Below, in pieces: positions 42,132-53,900 of a stretch of DNA of 64,000 bases. The notes under the pieces were generated by a model. The model made no database searches. It saw only the letters and a list, made by a program, of their open reading frames with translations, and was not told the origin of the DNA. This DNA comes from Prostheceraeus crozeri (Eukaryota; Platyhelminthes; Polycladida; Euryleptidae): positions 744,001 through 808,000 of the forward strand of contig CAJQUW010001446.1 of NCBI GenBank assembly GCA_907163375.1, in the 5' to 3' direction. Each line of letters begins with the position of its first letter. Within the stretch, counting starts at the first letter, position 1. The position numbers and the translations under genes were made by a program.

Positions 42132-43508
42132 GTGAGCCCCGAGAACAACCTACCGGCATCATTGGCGAAATGGCGTCCTGCTACCATTATTGAAATGAAA
42201 AAGGTCATCGGAATTATGTTATGTATGAAATTGAACCAAAAGCCAGAAATTCGACATTATTGGTCAAGAAACATCCTATATAAAAGTGACTTTTTTCAGA
42301 GTCCGCATTGCCTTCCTCGAAATCGGTTTGAGGAGGTCGTGAAATTTCTTCGGTTTTGTGATTACAGTGACTTGGATGATAACGACACTCTTCGAAAAAT
42401 TCGCCCTTTTCTATCTTTTGCCCAAGAAAAATGTAAGACTGTCTATAAGCCGAAGCAAGACATTTGTGTTGATGAGAGTCTGCTATTATACAAAGGCAGA
42501 ATCCATTTTCGACGATACATACCTTCGGAGAGATCGCGATATGGTATGCTGACGTACTGCCTATGCGAAAGTTCTACCGGATATACTTGGAACATTGAGG
42601 TAGCAGCAGGAAAAAAGGAGAACGAAAACATACTGAAGGACGTCTCGGATGATGCTAAAAACTTTACTTTCAGCGAGAAAATTGTGATCGCTCTTCTTGC
42701 CGACCTATCAAATTGTGGATATCATCTTTACGTTGATAACTTTTTTACAAGTGTCCGTCTGGCTGCGTATCTTTACGAAAGGAATACTTTGCTTACGGGA
42801 ACTATTCGTCCTTTCCGTGGTGTTCCACAGATTTTGCGAGATAAGAACGTTCCGGCAAAATCACACGCATTCTGCAGAAAGGACGAGGTTTTGTGTGTGA
42901 AGGCAGTCGAGCGAAAGTCATCTGGCCTCAAAACAATTTACTTGGTCGACACTGCGAACACCGCTGGTACTTCCTCGCATCAAAGGATTTTACGCGGAGG
43001 AGTTGAAGATAACATCAACAAATCATGGTCTGTCCTGGCATACAATAAAGGAATGGGTGGTGTGGACTCGCGAGACGGTAGTCTGCATCAATACAACATG
43101 GCAAGAAAGAACTACAAGTGGTTTACAAAACTTGGAATTCACCTGACACATGTCATGATCCGGAACTCGTGGATTGTATACAAAAGTTGTGGTGGAAACT
43201 GTGATTTCCTAAGCTATCAAGAAAAAGTCATTGAAAATTTTGCTGTGAAAAGTGGTCAAATTCGACGCTCTGGACCTTCGGGAGGTCGGTTGCCTCTCAA
43301 CGCAAAAGATTCTAACAGTCTGCACGCCCTCAAACGACTTTCGCCTCGTCCGAACAAAGAACGCCCGGCAAAGAAATGCCGCATTTGCGCGAGTGATGGT
43401 CGCAGGAAGGAGACTGTTTTTGTGTGTCCGGATTGCCCAACAACACCAGCGCTATGCGTTGATCCATGTTTCCGCATATATCACTCAAAAGACGAGGAAG
43501 ATTCATAA
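42132..43508 (+). CDS. piggyBac-family transposase (DDE), catalytic and C-terminal domains, copy 1
   Basis: 458 codons from a GTG that is not a true start: coding homology continues upstream (DWTNKKAELTFEEYDV) to an in-frame TAA at 42075-42077. The first in-frame ATG would give MKKVIGIMLCMK at codon 22. The catalytic triad is complete: D114 in ICVDES, D202 in YVDNFFTS, D312 in MGGVDSRD. The C-terminal Cys-rich domain (CRICASDGRRKETVFVCPDC, then CVDPCFRIYH) is intact; in this family it binds the palindromic end repeats. Only the N-terminal ~150 residues are broken. Copy 2 differs at five residues. It may be inactive, or active if translated from the internal ATG. Confidence 0.92.
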   Translation: MSPENNLPASLAKWRPATIIEMKKVIGIMLCMKLNQKPEIRHYWSRNILYKSDFFQSPHCLPRNRFEEVVKFLRFCDYSDLDDNDTLRKIRPFLSFAQEKCKTVYKPKQDICVDESLLLYKGRIHFRRYIPSERSRYGMLTYCLCESSTGYTWNIEVAAGKKENENILKDVSDDAKNFTFSEKIVIALLADLSNCGYHLYVDNFFTSVRLAAYLYERNTLLTGTIRPFRGVPQILRDKNVPAKSHAFCRKDEVLCVKAVERKSSGLKTIYLVDTANTAGTSSHQRILRGGVEDNINKSWSVLAYNKGMGGVDSRDGSLHQYNMARKNYKWFTKLGIHLTHVMIRNSWIVYKSCGGNCDFLSYQEKVIENFAVKSGQIRRSGPSGGRLPLNAKDSNSLHALKRLSPRPNKERPAKKCRICASDGRRKETVFVCPDCPTTPALCVDPCFRIYHSKDEEDS

Positions 43509-43953
43509 TGCGGCAATCATCCTGTTATGTTTAGTTTTTATTTGTTAAGTCCTTACTATGGATCTTATCAGGATGCTATACATGTATATAATAATAATGT
43601 TTGATGCATTACATAGAAAAGTGTTTGTATATATTTACATGTAAAGAGGTCACGCTAATTACAGTTGATTCAAGTTTTAATTGATTAATGAAGTTTCAGA
43701 GTACTGGGGCGAAGAATGATCAGCATAATAATGGTTAGCAAATAATAGCTCAGCATTATTATGCAGGAATTTTGCAATCTAATGATAATTTTATATAAAA
43801 CGAAGTCTAGTTTAGAATAGCGTAAATTTATACATGTACAGTAGAAGTTCATCAGTTATTTGGCCTAAATACATTTATTAAGTATAGTCCTAACCTACTA
43901 CAGGTGTATTTTAGACATTAGTTTATTCATTTAAAGAATCCTAGGAATTCCAG

Positions 43954-44093
43954 GGACGTGCTCTGCACGTCTTTGTCAGTTGGTGTAGTGTATCGCAGGA
44001 CGTGCTCAGCACGTCCTTGTCAGTTGAGGTAGTGAAATTTAATATATTGTTCTCAGAATCTGCCATACTCAATGGGACGTGCACTGCACGTCT
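43954..44093. repeat. Subterminal palindromes, right end of piggyBac copy 1
   Basis: Three units: 43954-43972 (GGACGTGCTCTGCACGTCT), 43998-44016 (GGACGTGCTCAGCACGTCC, perfect) and 44075-44093 (GGACGTGCACTGCACGTCT), followed by TTGTCAGTT or TTAGTCAGTT. Copy 2 lacks the first of these. Confidence 0.85.
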
Positions 44094-44102
44094 TAGTCAG
44101 TT

Positions 44103-45158
44103 CATAGAAGTAGATAATAGTACACTAGAATGGAAGTTTGATATCTTGCCTATGTACAATGATGGCACATGGAAAAATCTATGGTCTGCAGATCAGCTTC
44201 GATCTAGTGCATTATATCATAGTCAAACTGTTTGTCAAGTTAGTTGTAGAAGTGGGTGACAGCAAATTACAGGATTTTCTTGAAGAGAATTTTAAGTGAA
44301 ATGGTGGCATTTTTTACTATGAAATAGCCCACTATTCTAATGGTTAATATGCTGTTTCTAAACGTAGCAGTCATTGATATCCATCATCCATTTTTTCAAT
44401 ACTGGAAAACGATTTAAAGTTTGTTTCACAGAGCCATGATTGTGAGTGGTCAGTGGAGTGGTTATCAGAACATCTCAAGAATTCACAGACAAAAATTCTT
44501 AATTATTGGATAATTTCTCCTTGAAGCGGTAAAGAAACCTATCGCTTTTCTGGAATAAACACACTGAAAGCTTCTTTAGCTACAATCATCACTCAGATAC
44601 ATTAAATGTCGCTGGAACTTTTCAATTAATCATTGAATGTGATTCAACACACATGATATAGTGAGATGATATTTTGGAAGCTGACATTTGAAAGCATGCA
44701 AAGATTTTGAAAATTGTTCGATTATAATGAGCAGGGAAGCCCCATAAAGTAAAATGAATACTCTAAGCTTAATTGGCCTCTGATTACAAGCTGGAGCAAT
44801 GAATATTCTATAAACCGACATTACAAGTTGCATATGTGTCTGATTATACTCTTGATTGATTATAGGAACGATATTTCAAAATGATGAGCGTACAGATCGT
44901 TTTATAGGATTTCTTTCTTTGTCATCCTGTCGCCGCAGTATTTTGTAAATTCTTTATTGCTTTTGTGTACATGATCTTTGGACAAGGGGAAACAATCCAG
45001 ATCACAAATTGGCTTGATAAATATAAATGCCAACCAGAAAACAAGGAAACCAGCTCGTAAAATTTGCATTTTGCCCCAACTAAGTTCCCCCCGTAGTGTG
45101 CCATAATTTTCATGCAATTTCCATTCTAGGACTTTCTATGGTATTGTTAATTTCTATG
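44103..45158 (+). mobile_element. 1-kb hAT-like non-autonomous element, copy 2 (nested in piggyBac)
   Basis: Starts CATAGAAGTAGATAATAG and ends TTGTTAATTTCTATG. Flanked by AGTCAGTT at 44095-44102 and 45159-45166, a perfect 8-bp duplication. Copy 2 of piggyBac has the empty site (one AGTCAGTT), which confirms the boundaries. The sequence matches 12986-13968 in reverse orientation. No coding content. Confidence 0.93.
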
Positions 45159-45208
45159 AGTCAGTTAGAGTCATGTATGATTTTAAAAACTGGGGCTCAA
45201 CAGGTTAA

Positions 45209-46661
45209 TTTCCTCTAGAAAGAATGTAGCTTTTCATTTTGTGACTTGTAGATATCTATTGTTCATTATGAAGTTGATGGCTATAGTTCGAAATCTATGA
45301 ATGAGCTAATCCTGGGACTATATCAATGTCTTGGTAGTCTTTGGTTAATCATTATTTATTCATAGACTTCTATGATTTGTTCTATGAGTTTATGTAATGG
45401 ATACAGGATGGCTATGCGATTCTCTGGGATAAAGAGAGGGAAATTTTTCATGGTAAGTCATTACAAAAGAACGAGGGCGAGGAGGAAAAGTTGGTCACTA
45501 TAGTGCTTTGCCAGCCATGCGAATGCTGAGGGCGTTACCTTTTTGAGAGGGAAATTATTTGATGAATCCCGAGGTCTTTAGCCCGAGGGATATATCAAAT
45601 AATTTTACGAGCTATGTGAGAGAATCGTATAGCTATCCTCTGTCCACTATAAAGTATGCGAGATTATTAGGACCATAGATATCCGCGATAGAATCCCTCT
45701 CTACCAAGATTTTCCCTGGGAACAAATTTTATCAAATATAGAAGGGATTCTGAAACAAGATTCTACAACTATGTAATAATCTGGTATAATGTATATAGGA
45801 AAAGTTGGCTGCGGGGGGAAAAGTCAACTTTCTGATCCCGAGGACTAAAAAGTCAATTTTCCCCCGGGCGGTTTGCACACTGAGAGATATCTTTTCACCC
45901 CTACATAAAATGAAAATGCATTTCTCTTTATCCCCAACCATGATATAGCTGTTGTCTGGAATCTGTTTGATGACGCACGAAGCACAATTATTGAAGGTAT
46001 GTCGTTGTTAACATCATGGATCGCAAAGTGTCAGCAATAAAGTTGCACATGTAAGCGCACCTTAAGATTCCTATGGATTGCAGAATACCAAATTGCTTGA
46101 CTTACTTTGGAATGAACACGTCAGTTAGGGATGGCTTAAATGAGCTTATAATATCTAGAATGACTGAGCAAGCTCATGAACAGGGTAGTGAATGAAGATG
46201 TCATTATTTATGTTTTGTCAGTGCTCTTCCCTTCGAAGAAAATTTGTGTCAAGTTATCTAGACTATTTCAGATGATAATTTGCCGAGGCCCCTATACTTC
46301 TCTGCTGGAGCTACATGCATTTTCAAAATGTGCGAAAATCGACTTGAAAATCAGTAGGTACAAAAGAACATCGATTACAATGCATTGGAAGCTGTCTTCC
46401 ATCGCTTTGTATAAAAGAACTTATCTATTCAACTTTCCTCGGCTCTATCTTCTATTCCTCCAAATCGTAGATCTTCCTTTATTGAATATAATGCATTAGA
46501 TGATCTAAGGATTCCAACACAAAATTAAAAGATAACGAAATCAGTTTTGTCAGTTTGGCCTCATCATTTTTGTAGATGTTTGCAAATCCTCTCAATTCCA
46601 TAATTAGTTCTGTCTAGGTCTGTGACTTTTTTTATTGGAAGACAATAACACCAATGCGTTG
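45209..46661. other. No gene; MITE fragment near the end
   Basis: Upstream flank of the opsin gene. 45960-46062 carries an inverted fragment of the 40.6-kb MITE family. The middle (45430-45860) has GGAAAAGTTGG-type repeats without clear structure. A promoter or upstream exon of the opsin could lie here but none can be supported. Confidence 0.5.
45960..46062 (-). repeat. Inverted fragment of the 40.6-kb MITE family
   Basis: GATGACGCACGAAGCAC, TTGAAGG, ATCATGGATCG and CAGCAATAAAGTTG mirror 40795-40925 and 29755-29880. Nearby AAATGCATTTCTCTTTATCC (45915) matches the MITE arm. Confidence 0.65.
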
Positions 46662-46863
46662 ATGAAGACAGCTCAAAGCGATCTTCCCCACAATTACAAT
46701 AGATTAAAACAAATGACAATGTCTGAAAACAATGAATTCTGTTTCTTAAAACAGATAATTTCTGTGAGTATGTTTTACCAGACAGTTATATATATCAAGA
46801 ATGGAACTGGTCCTCTATCGAGTACATCCTACATGGTTATGGGAACATATTTATCAATTGTAG
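46662..46863 (+). CDS. Opsin exon 1: N-terminus and first half of TM1
   Basis: Encodes an extracellular tail with NGTGPLS and the start of TM1 (SYMVMGTYLSIV), then donor G|GTAAGT at 46864. The single base left over joins GT of exon 2 to make Gly. The exon 5' end is unsure: ATG 46662 is the most upstream in-frame Met, later Mets are possible, and an acceptor-like TTTTACCAGACAG lies inside. Confidence 0.75.
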
Positions 46864-47913
46864 GTAAGTTAGTTTGATTTTTTTAAATTGTGGACTCAAT
46901 GAATGGAAATGTATCCGCTCTCAACATGCATCATGTTTTTTCCTTAATGCTAAACTCAACGCTATGATGCATGGTTATCAAAATCTCGGTTCATGATTGT
47001 ATTTGATGAGCGGACATCGCTAAAACAATCAGATTCCAATGCTATCTGTGTATTGGGCGGAATCCTACTTATTCAGCGGTGAGCGCGCGATATGGACCTT
47101 CTTAATTTTGATATTCTTCTGGAGATAAACTTTTTGGCATGGAATGTCCTATGGTCATTTTCGTGTGTACGTGTGTTGTTATCATAATTCTGATCGGTGA
47201 TGCATGCAAGAATGTGTTAAAAGCCTTAAGCCTCTGCTAAAATTTAAGAAAGAAAAGTCTACTTGTCGATGCGATTAATGAAGATGCCTGCTAGATCTGT
47301 GTTTAGCTTCATAGAAAAGGGTGGATAAACTCGACTGCATGACCTGAAGAACTTTCTTCATGCTTACCTGTGTTACTCTTTTTGTTTTCCCCTGCTCTTA
47401 TTTTCTGAGCGGAAAGTGCAATGTACATGTAGCTTGGAAGAAACTCTTTGGAAGTTGACTCTTAGCTTCCGTGTTATTCAGTCCCCCACCACCCCTCTTT
47501 ATCTTGAAAATGTCGAAGAGAAAAGTGTCTTTATCTTGTGTGTTGAGATATCGAGGTTTGAGGCTTCTATGGGACTTTATTAAGTTTTCACTTACATCTC
47601 TGCTAGGGTTTAAATTTATTTAAGGTTTCTAACTTTGACCCAAAGAGGAATTTATTTGATTCTCTTCCTTCGAGGGGAAATAAAGTTACAACAGTTTTCT
47701 GACATACTTTTACAGTCAGCAGTTTAGACTGAGCGGAATCACCAGTGAATGCTGGTCAGTGGTCATTCAATTGTTACTGAAAATTCAAATACATGTACAA
47801 CAATCCAAGAAGTATTACGACAAATGTCGGCAGAGAGAATGTGAAGATGAATGAAAATATTGAGCGCGGTTTGTTGCGAATGATCCTTAATCCGATGGCG
47901 CCATCCGAACATC

Positions 47914-47958
<45 letters not shown>

Positions 47959-50900
47959 CTATAAAATATTTATATATAACTATGTAAATTATGAATGATC
48001 GATGGTAGTTGTATGGTTAGTAAGCGAATCACAGTAAAAGTATCTATGCGCATTTTTAAGACTTCTCAATCATCGTTGATGCACAAGGCGATTGACAATA
48101 ACTAGCTAGATTTTAGAAATGACAAAGTGCCTGTTACTAAAGAAATTTATACTGCCTTCTATTTCTAGAAGTTTTGAACTAATAACAAGCGGTGCAAAAT
48201 TATATTAAATAATTTATAATTAAAGATAATATTAAGATATAATTAGATTATATATATATATTATATATGTTATTATTATATTTATATATATTATATATAC
48301 ATGGTGTTCAATATGTAACCGAACCCAATAAAATGAAGGAAAACTATGCTTTCAAATTTTTCTTTATGGCTACCGACAGCATTGTATGAAGTTTATCACA
48401 CCTTCACAAAATCAGATATCTATGGTTGCGCTGAAAGTAAAAGCGCGATCAATAATTCAATAATCATGACGCTAACTGAATGAGTGATGAGCATAGATAT
48501 TTTTCTTATACCAATACCTGATTTAATAATTTTGTGCATTGGAGTTGAATCACTGTGAAAGCATGCAACGCCGAACATTGACCCTTGAAAAGCGCGTCTT
48601 TGTTGTGGAATTATATTACCAACACAATCGTAGCTACAAATGTGTCTCGGACAACTGGCCGTTTCAATCAGCAACTCCATCTAAGTCAATGATGTACGAG
48701 CTGATCTCAAAATTCCATCAAACCGGCTCAGTCACTGATCTCAAAAGGTCTGGTAGACCATTATCTGTTCGAACGGAAGAAAATAAAGACTTGGTTCCCG
48801 TTGCCTTTACTGTCAGCCCAAAGAAGTCTATTCGACGTGCTTCTGTGGAATTACCTGTGTGGAATTATTCTGTGGATATCTCAGTTGGAAGTCTGCATGG
48901 TATCCTGCATGATATCGGCTTAAAACCATATAAGCCACATCTTTTGCATGTAATAAACGACGACGATCCGGGCAGGCGCATGCAGTTCTGTGAGATTTTT
49001 TTAGCTGCTGCAGAAGATCAACCGGATCTTGTAGATCATATCTTATGGTCAGATGAAACCATTTTCAAAATCGATGGTCATGTTAATCGCCACAATTCAA
49101 TTTACTGGAGCGACGAAAACTCATACGAGATCCCGCAAAAAGATGTCAATTTTCCTGGAATCCTTGTTTGGTGCGGAATTAGTTCATCAAGGCTTGTCGG
49201 ACCGTTTTCGTGGATGGTACTCTCAATGAAGATAAGTAGACACCGACATCTTAGGTGAAAATGTTCGTCATTTTAGGTTTTTTTCAGGTGAATAATTTTG
49301 CAAATTTAGGTTGCCTATTTAGGTGAATCAAAAATCCATTGAAATACCTAGATTCATTGAGAGCAATGGTCTTTTTTGTTAATTTTCAAGAATTGTGCTT
49401 TTTTCGGTAACCAATTTGTAAACAAATGCCGCGACAATAATCTCCGTATTAGTTTAAAAGAGAATTAGAGAAAAGAAAATGACAAGTAAGTCCTAGATTA
49501 AATCGCGATTCGGAACGATTTCATTTCAAGCTATAACAACTGCACAGATCAAACATTAGCAACAAAGAAAGCCTATATATGTTTCAAATTGTGCATTGAC
49601 AATTCAAATGTACAATTTTGTATGTGTCAAAAAGATCAAAATTATTCGTATTTCAAATGCAATATAAACTCTATTAATGTATATAAAAGAATAAGAAACT
49701 ATGACCAGAAACATGCGGCACTACCCAGAATCACTCATTAATGTCTTCATTACTCCGATTTTAAAACCAATTCGTTGACACAATTTTCTCAATGCTTTCC
49801 AATGTGAGTAGATGAGTTAATCAAATATCAAGTTTTAGTCGTAATGACAATATTTAGGTGATTTAGGTGTTTTTACAAAATATCCGTAATTTAGGTAAAA
49901 AATTTATTTTAGGTGATTCACCTAAATTGTCGCTGTCTAGTGATAAGTATTTCAAACTTCTTAAGGAACAGGTTTGGCCGATCGTTTCCCATCGTGAAGA
50001 TGTTCATCAACTTCATTTCCAACAAGATGCAGCTCCACCCCACTATGCTGTCAAGGTACGCGAGTGGAATAAACATTTTCCTGAACGATGAGTGGGTCGT
50101 CGTGGTCCTATTGAATGGCCCGCCAGAAGTCCTGACCTTCCTCCACTCGCCCTCTTTTTATGGGGTAATAAAAAATTCAGACTATGCAAAGCATCCGAGA
50201 TCAATCTCAGAAATGAGGATGCTGATTCAAAGTGAATGTGAAAGAATCACGCCCGAAGTTTGCACGAAAGTGTGTCGCAGTGTTTTGTCACGTTTCAAAA
50301 AGTGTATAAAAGTCGATGGACGCCACTTCGAACATTTCAGAACTTAGAATTGTTCACGTTCTAATTGTTTACTCATTTTTGTTTCTACATCGCTGTCTCT
50401 AACCATAAAGATCGGTTTGGAAGCATTGTTTTTCCTTCATTTTATTGGGTTCGGTTACATATTGAACAATTGTATATTGCAAGATGTACTCGTAACTAAT
50501 AACACACTATCAATATTCACACAATACACATGTGAGTGTTTTTGTCGCCGTGCCGATGTGCTTTCTAGACAGTGCATTCAGACAGTTCGACCATGGCCGC
50601 CGCGGCCAAAAAATGTGCGACCGCAAAAGCGGCTGCGACAGCGGCCAATCGACGGCATTCGTTGAGGGAAAAATGAATGAGGAGGTTGCAGCAGATTATT
50701 ATCTATTTGTCGCGGTAAGGGTCGCCAAGTACGGGCTCTGTCATAGGCTGCAACGTATTTTACTGGTTGCCGCGACATCTTGGTCGCCTGTGCTTCGTTG
50801 CAAATCTTGATGACCACCACGACCAATTGGTCGCGGCGAGGAAAGTGCGCGAGCACGAAGACGACTTCCCATTTCCTCAATGATGACTAAGCATTCTAGC

Positions 50901-53900
50901 TGGCTTGCCCGTCGCGACCTGGCCGCCTAGTGCGCGCACGCCCTAACATAAGTCCTGCGCCATCATGAGTTTTTTTAGGGAACGAGACCGAAAATGAGAG
51001 TTTCGCAGAGTGATGTAGAACCTAAAGTTACTACAAATGCACTAGTCTGACAAGTTCTAGTCGGTTGCTTTTCTTGTCCGACAGGATCAAAGAAAAACAC
51101 AGTCAAATCCAATGGGAAGAGAAATAAAGTTTTCGGTAAAACGAGATTTTCTTTTTTTTCGATGATTAATCCTTATCAGGCCAAGCGTTTACATTTTGTC
51201 AACATCGACGAATTAATCATTTTTATATTTTGGCTCATATTTGTCTGTTAGCACTGATTGGTGTACACCGTTTCGGCCGTGTTCGAATGACATAGGCTAC
51301 CTGTCAAGCTTCCTGAAGTCGTTCACCTCAAAACATCGACGCATCTTCTCCCAGAAGAGCCGCTTACTGTCAATTGAACAACTTGGGAATACAAGAGTCA
51401 AATATGCAATCTGGTCTTACATGCGAAAGAAGTCGCAAAATTCGGTACTAAATTCTTCTAGATTTGCTACTCACAAAGCCTCTATGGATGGCGCTTTGTG
51501 TGGCATAATAATACTATCAACACATTGTAATATTCTTTCTAATGATGCAGTAGGCCTAATCTTATTGAATCTGCTTGATATAGGCCAATTGGACAGGACA
51601 TCTTCATATATCGCTGTTTTACACTGAATGCTGTAACTTTTGGTTGGGCATCACATTGATAGGAGCCATGATAGCTAATTGATTGAACTGATGCCGACGA
51701 GGTGACGAGTTACTCATTCAACGGTTCATTATCTTTTCATGATGACAATAAAGTTATTTTGCTCTTCTGTGCGCTGCAGGCACCAAAGTGCAACAGAAGC
51801 AATCTTTGTAGAGAAATGTTTCCTCAATTCATACTTCACTTTTAGCGTAACAGTTAAGAAGCCATTGATCATTTTGGATTAGACTACTGCAAAATTCAGT
51901 TCGTTCTACATGTGGTCAATGAATACCGCAATCACAACATGACCGAAGTTGCAGTTGGTGTGATGCTTGCGCACCATTTTCAAGAGAGATAGTGAAAGTT
52001 TACAAAGCCAATCATGCCTTCATAGTGCGACTAGCGTTAAAACAAGAAGAAAAGCATGTCCATCAATACTTTGACAAGACTTAATTGTAATGCAAATAAA
52101 ATGGAATCCGATGTTGTTGAGCCCGCGACTGGCTGATCATCTAAGTTCATCTACAAACCGACCTGAAGTCTAAAGATGCTCAACACATAAAGTAGTAAGT
52201 GGGTAGACCCATAGTCTCAGCTGAAAATAGTATCTGTATACAGTAAAAAAATTTATATCAAAAGATTCAGTATTTGCGGAGATTACGTCTCTGCGGACCA
52301 AAAGATTATTTGAGCATTTTTTTATTAGGTTAATTTTTTGCAAATTATGTTTGCATTTATATACCACCGAGATGAAGCCATGCACTTTATAAGTAGTATG
52401 AAACAAGTTGGAAATCAAAAAGAATTAACATTTGACAACAAGCATATTAATTAAGAGGAAATTAAGATGATGATCAAGGAAATTTCATGAACCACATTGG
52501 AATGCAGGTCTTCATGGAATACTTGAGATCTTATTGAGAGATACTTGGCTGAGATCTCATGTTTTTAATCAATTTTCAGCGGCATGATTTTCTGATTCAC
52601 AAGGCGTCATTTCTTGAATCTGAATAGTAATGTGGACCCATTAATATTTTTTAAAGTTAATTATGATCAGTTAAATGATTATGATGTTTTGTTCTTTCGG
52701 TGGCAGCCTCCCCAAGGTTGTCATGACAAGGAGGGTTTGTAAATTACTTTTCTTTCTTCTATTGCTATATCACAATCAGTCAAATTCGTGTACATTTTTC
52801 CAGAAGTACAAAAATTTGCATATCTCATTTGGTACTGGCTCTCAACTCAAGTTCATTTCATGAAATCGAAACTGTATTCAGATTGGGGATTTCATAAATG
52901 CTGAGTTGCTATTCTACCTAGCAAAACTACTGTATGGCTCAACATGCAGTTCATCCGCGCCTTTTTCAGGTGCCTGAGAAATTACACATGAAAAGTAACA
53001 TTCTGTTCCCGACACCGACATCAAGATAAAATAGTCTTCCAAAGTTGTCAATGAATGCTTCTTGGAACAGGCCTATTATCACTCTAGCTTAATTTCATGA
53101 TTGACATTAGCATCAACATGAATATAGGAAAGCAAGTATTTGTATGACGCTAGTTTCACTAGTATCGAAATTATGACAAATTGTTTACAGTAGGCCTGCG
53201 CATAAAACTGCACGACAGGTCTACTGTGCATCATACTATACATATTCAATCATTATACATCAGCATTATTTGCAATAATTTATCATTGACAAAGACATTT
53301 CTTCATTAAGAAATGAAATTAGTGTTCAGTTTCTGAAAAAACTAGGTTGTTGACAAAATGTAAACATTTGGCCAACAAAGTGTTCCGAAAACCATGGTCT
53401 GATGAGGGTTATGTGAAAAGTGCTAAGTCTTGAGTCAAAATTTTTGGCATAGAATGTTTTCAGATCACTTCTCATCATAAGCATGTGCTATGAGAGCTTG
53501 TCGATGAGAGCTCTTTATCTAAGGACAGCTGGCGAAAGGCCTGAGAGAATTGAGGCATTAAATAAAGATCTTGCTTGCAACTCCATTTATTTTTTAATTA
53601 ACAAAAGGGAACTGTATATTCAAGAAATTCTCTTGTTGGTCGCAGTACTGTCATTGATTTATGATGATTAACAAGGAAGTGTCAAAACACTATTGCCATG
53701 GTTTTATCACTGACCGTCTGCATTTTGAAACTTTCATCTATAGATCTGTGATTTATTCGTTTTGAAATGTATGATTACAGTTCTTATAGTTCCACTTTAA
53801 CATACGTCTCACTTTGACAGCACACAGCCAAGCCATAGCCGGAGAAAATTTGAGATACCCAGTCACTGTGGATGCCCGTTCTAATCCTCTACTATTGTCG

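Larger units (their letters stand above)
41113..45204 (+). mobile_element. piggyBac-like element copy 1
   Basis: 4092 bp between TTAA sites (41109-41112, 45205-45208). Perfect 13-bp inverted ends CCTGTTGAGCCCC...GGGGCTCAACAGG. Encodes a piggyBac transposase (42132-43508) and carries five 19-bp palindromes near its ends. A 1056-bp hAT-like element (44103-45158) is inserted near its right end; without it the length matches copy 2 (54659-57709) apart from small indels. Confidence 0.95.
48305..50468 (+). mobile_element. mariner-like transposon with long inverted ends, carrying an insertion
   Basis: Inverted ends TGTTCAATATGTAACCGAAC... (48305) and its mirror ending at 50468 match over at least 40 bp (through CCCAATAAAATGAAGGAAAA) and weakly to ~80 bp. 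Encodes a mariner-type transposase split by a 703-bp hAT-like element. Target duplication not clear. Lies in opsin intron 1. Confidence 0.85.

Noticed and set aside
43252-43548. 98-codon ORF overlapping the end of the piggyBac gene
   Set aside because: Alternative frame of the transposase; it recurs identically in copy 2 only because the DNA is copied.
51241-51627. 128-codon ORF in opsin intron 1
   Set aside because: Composition and lack of any motif suggest a chance frame; no splice sites fitting the opsin gene.
53483-53671. Hydrophobic ORF (YIQEILLLVAVLSLIYDD) as candidate opsin TM1 exon
   Set aside because: No donor in the right phase and no opsin-like N-terminal motif; superseded by exon 1 at 46662-46863.
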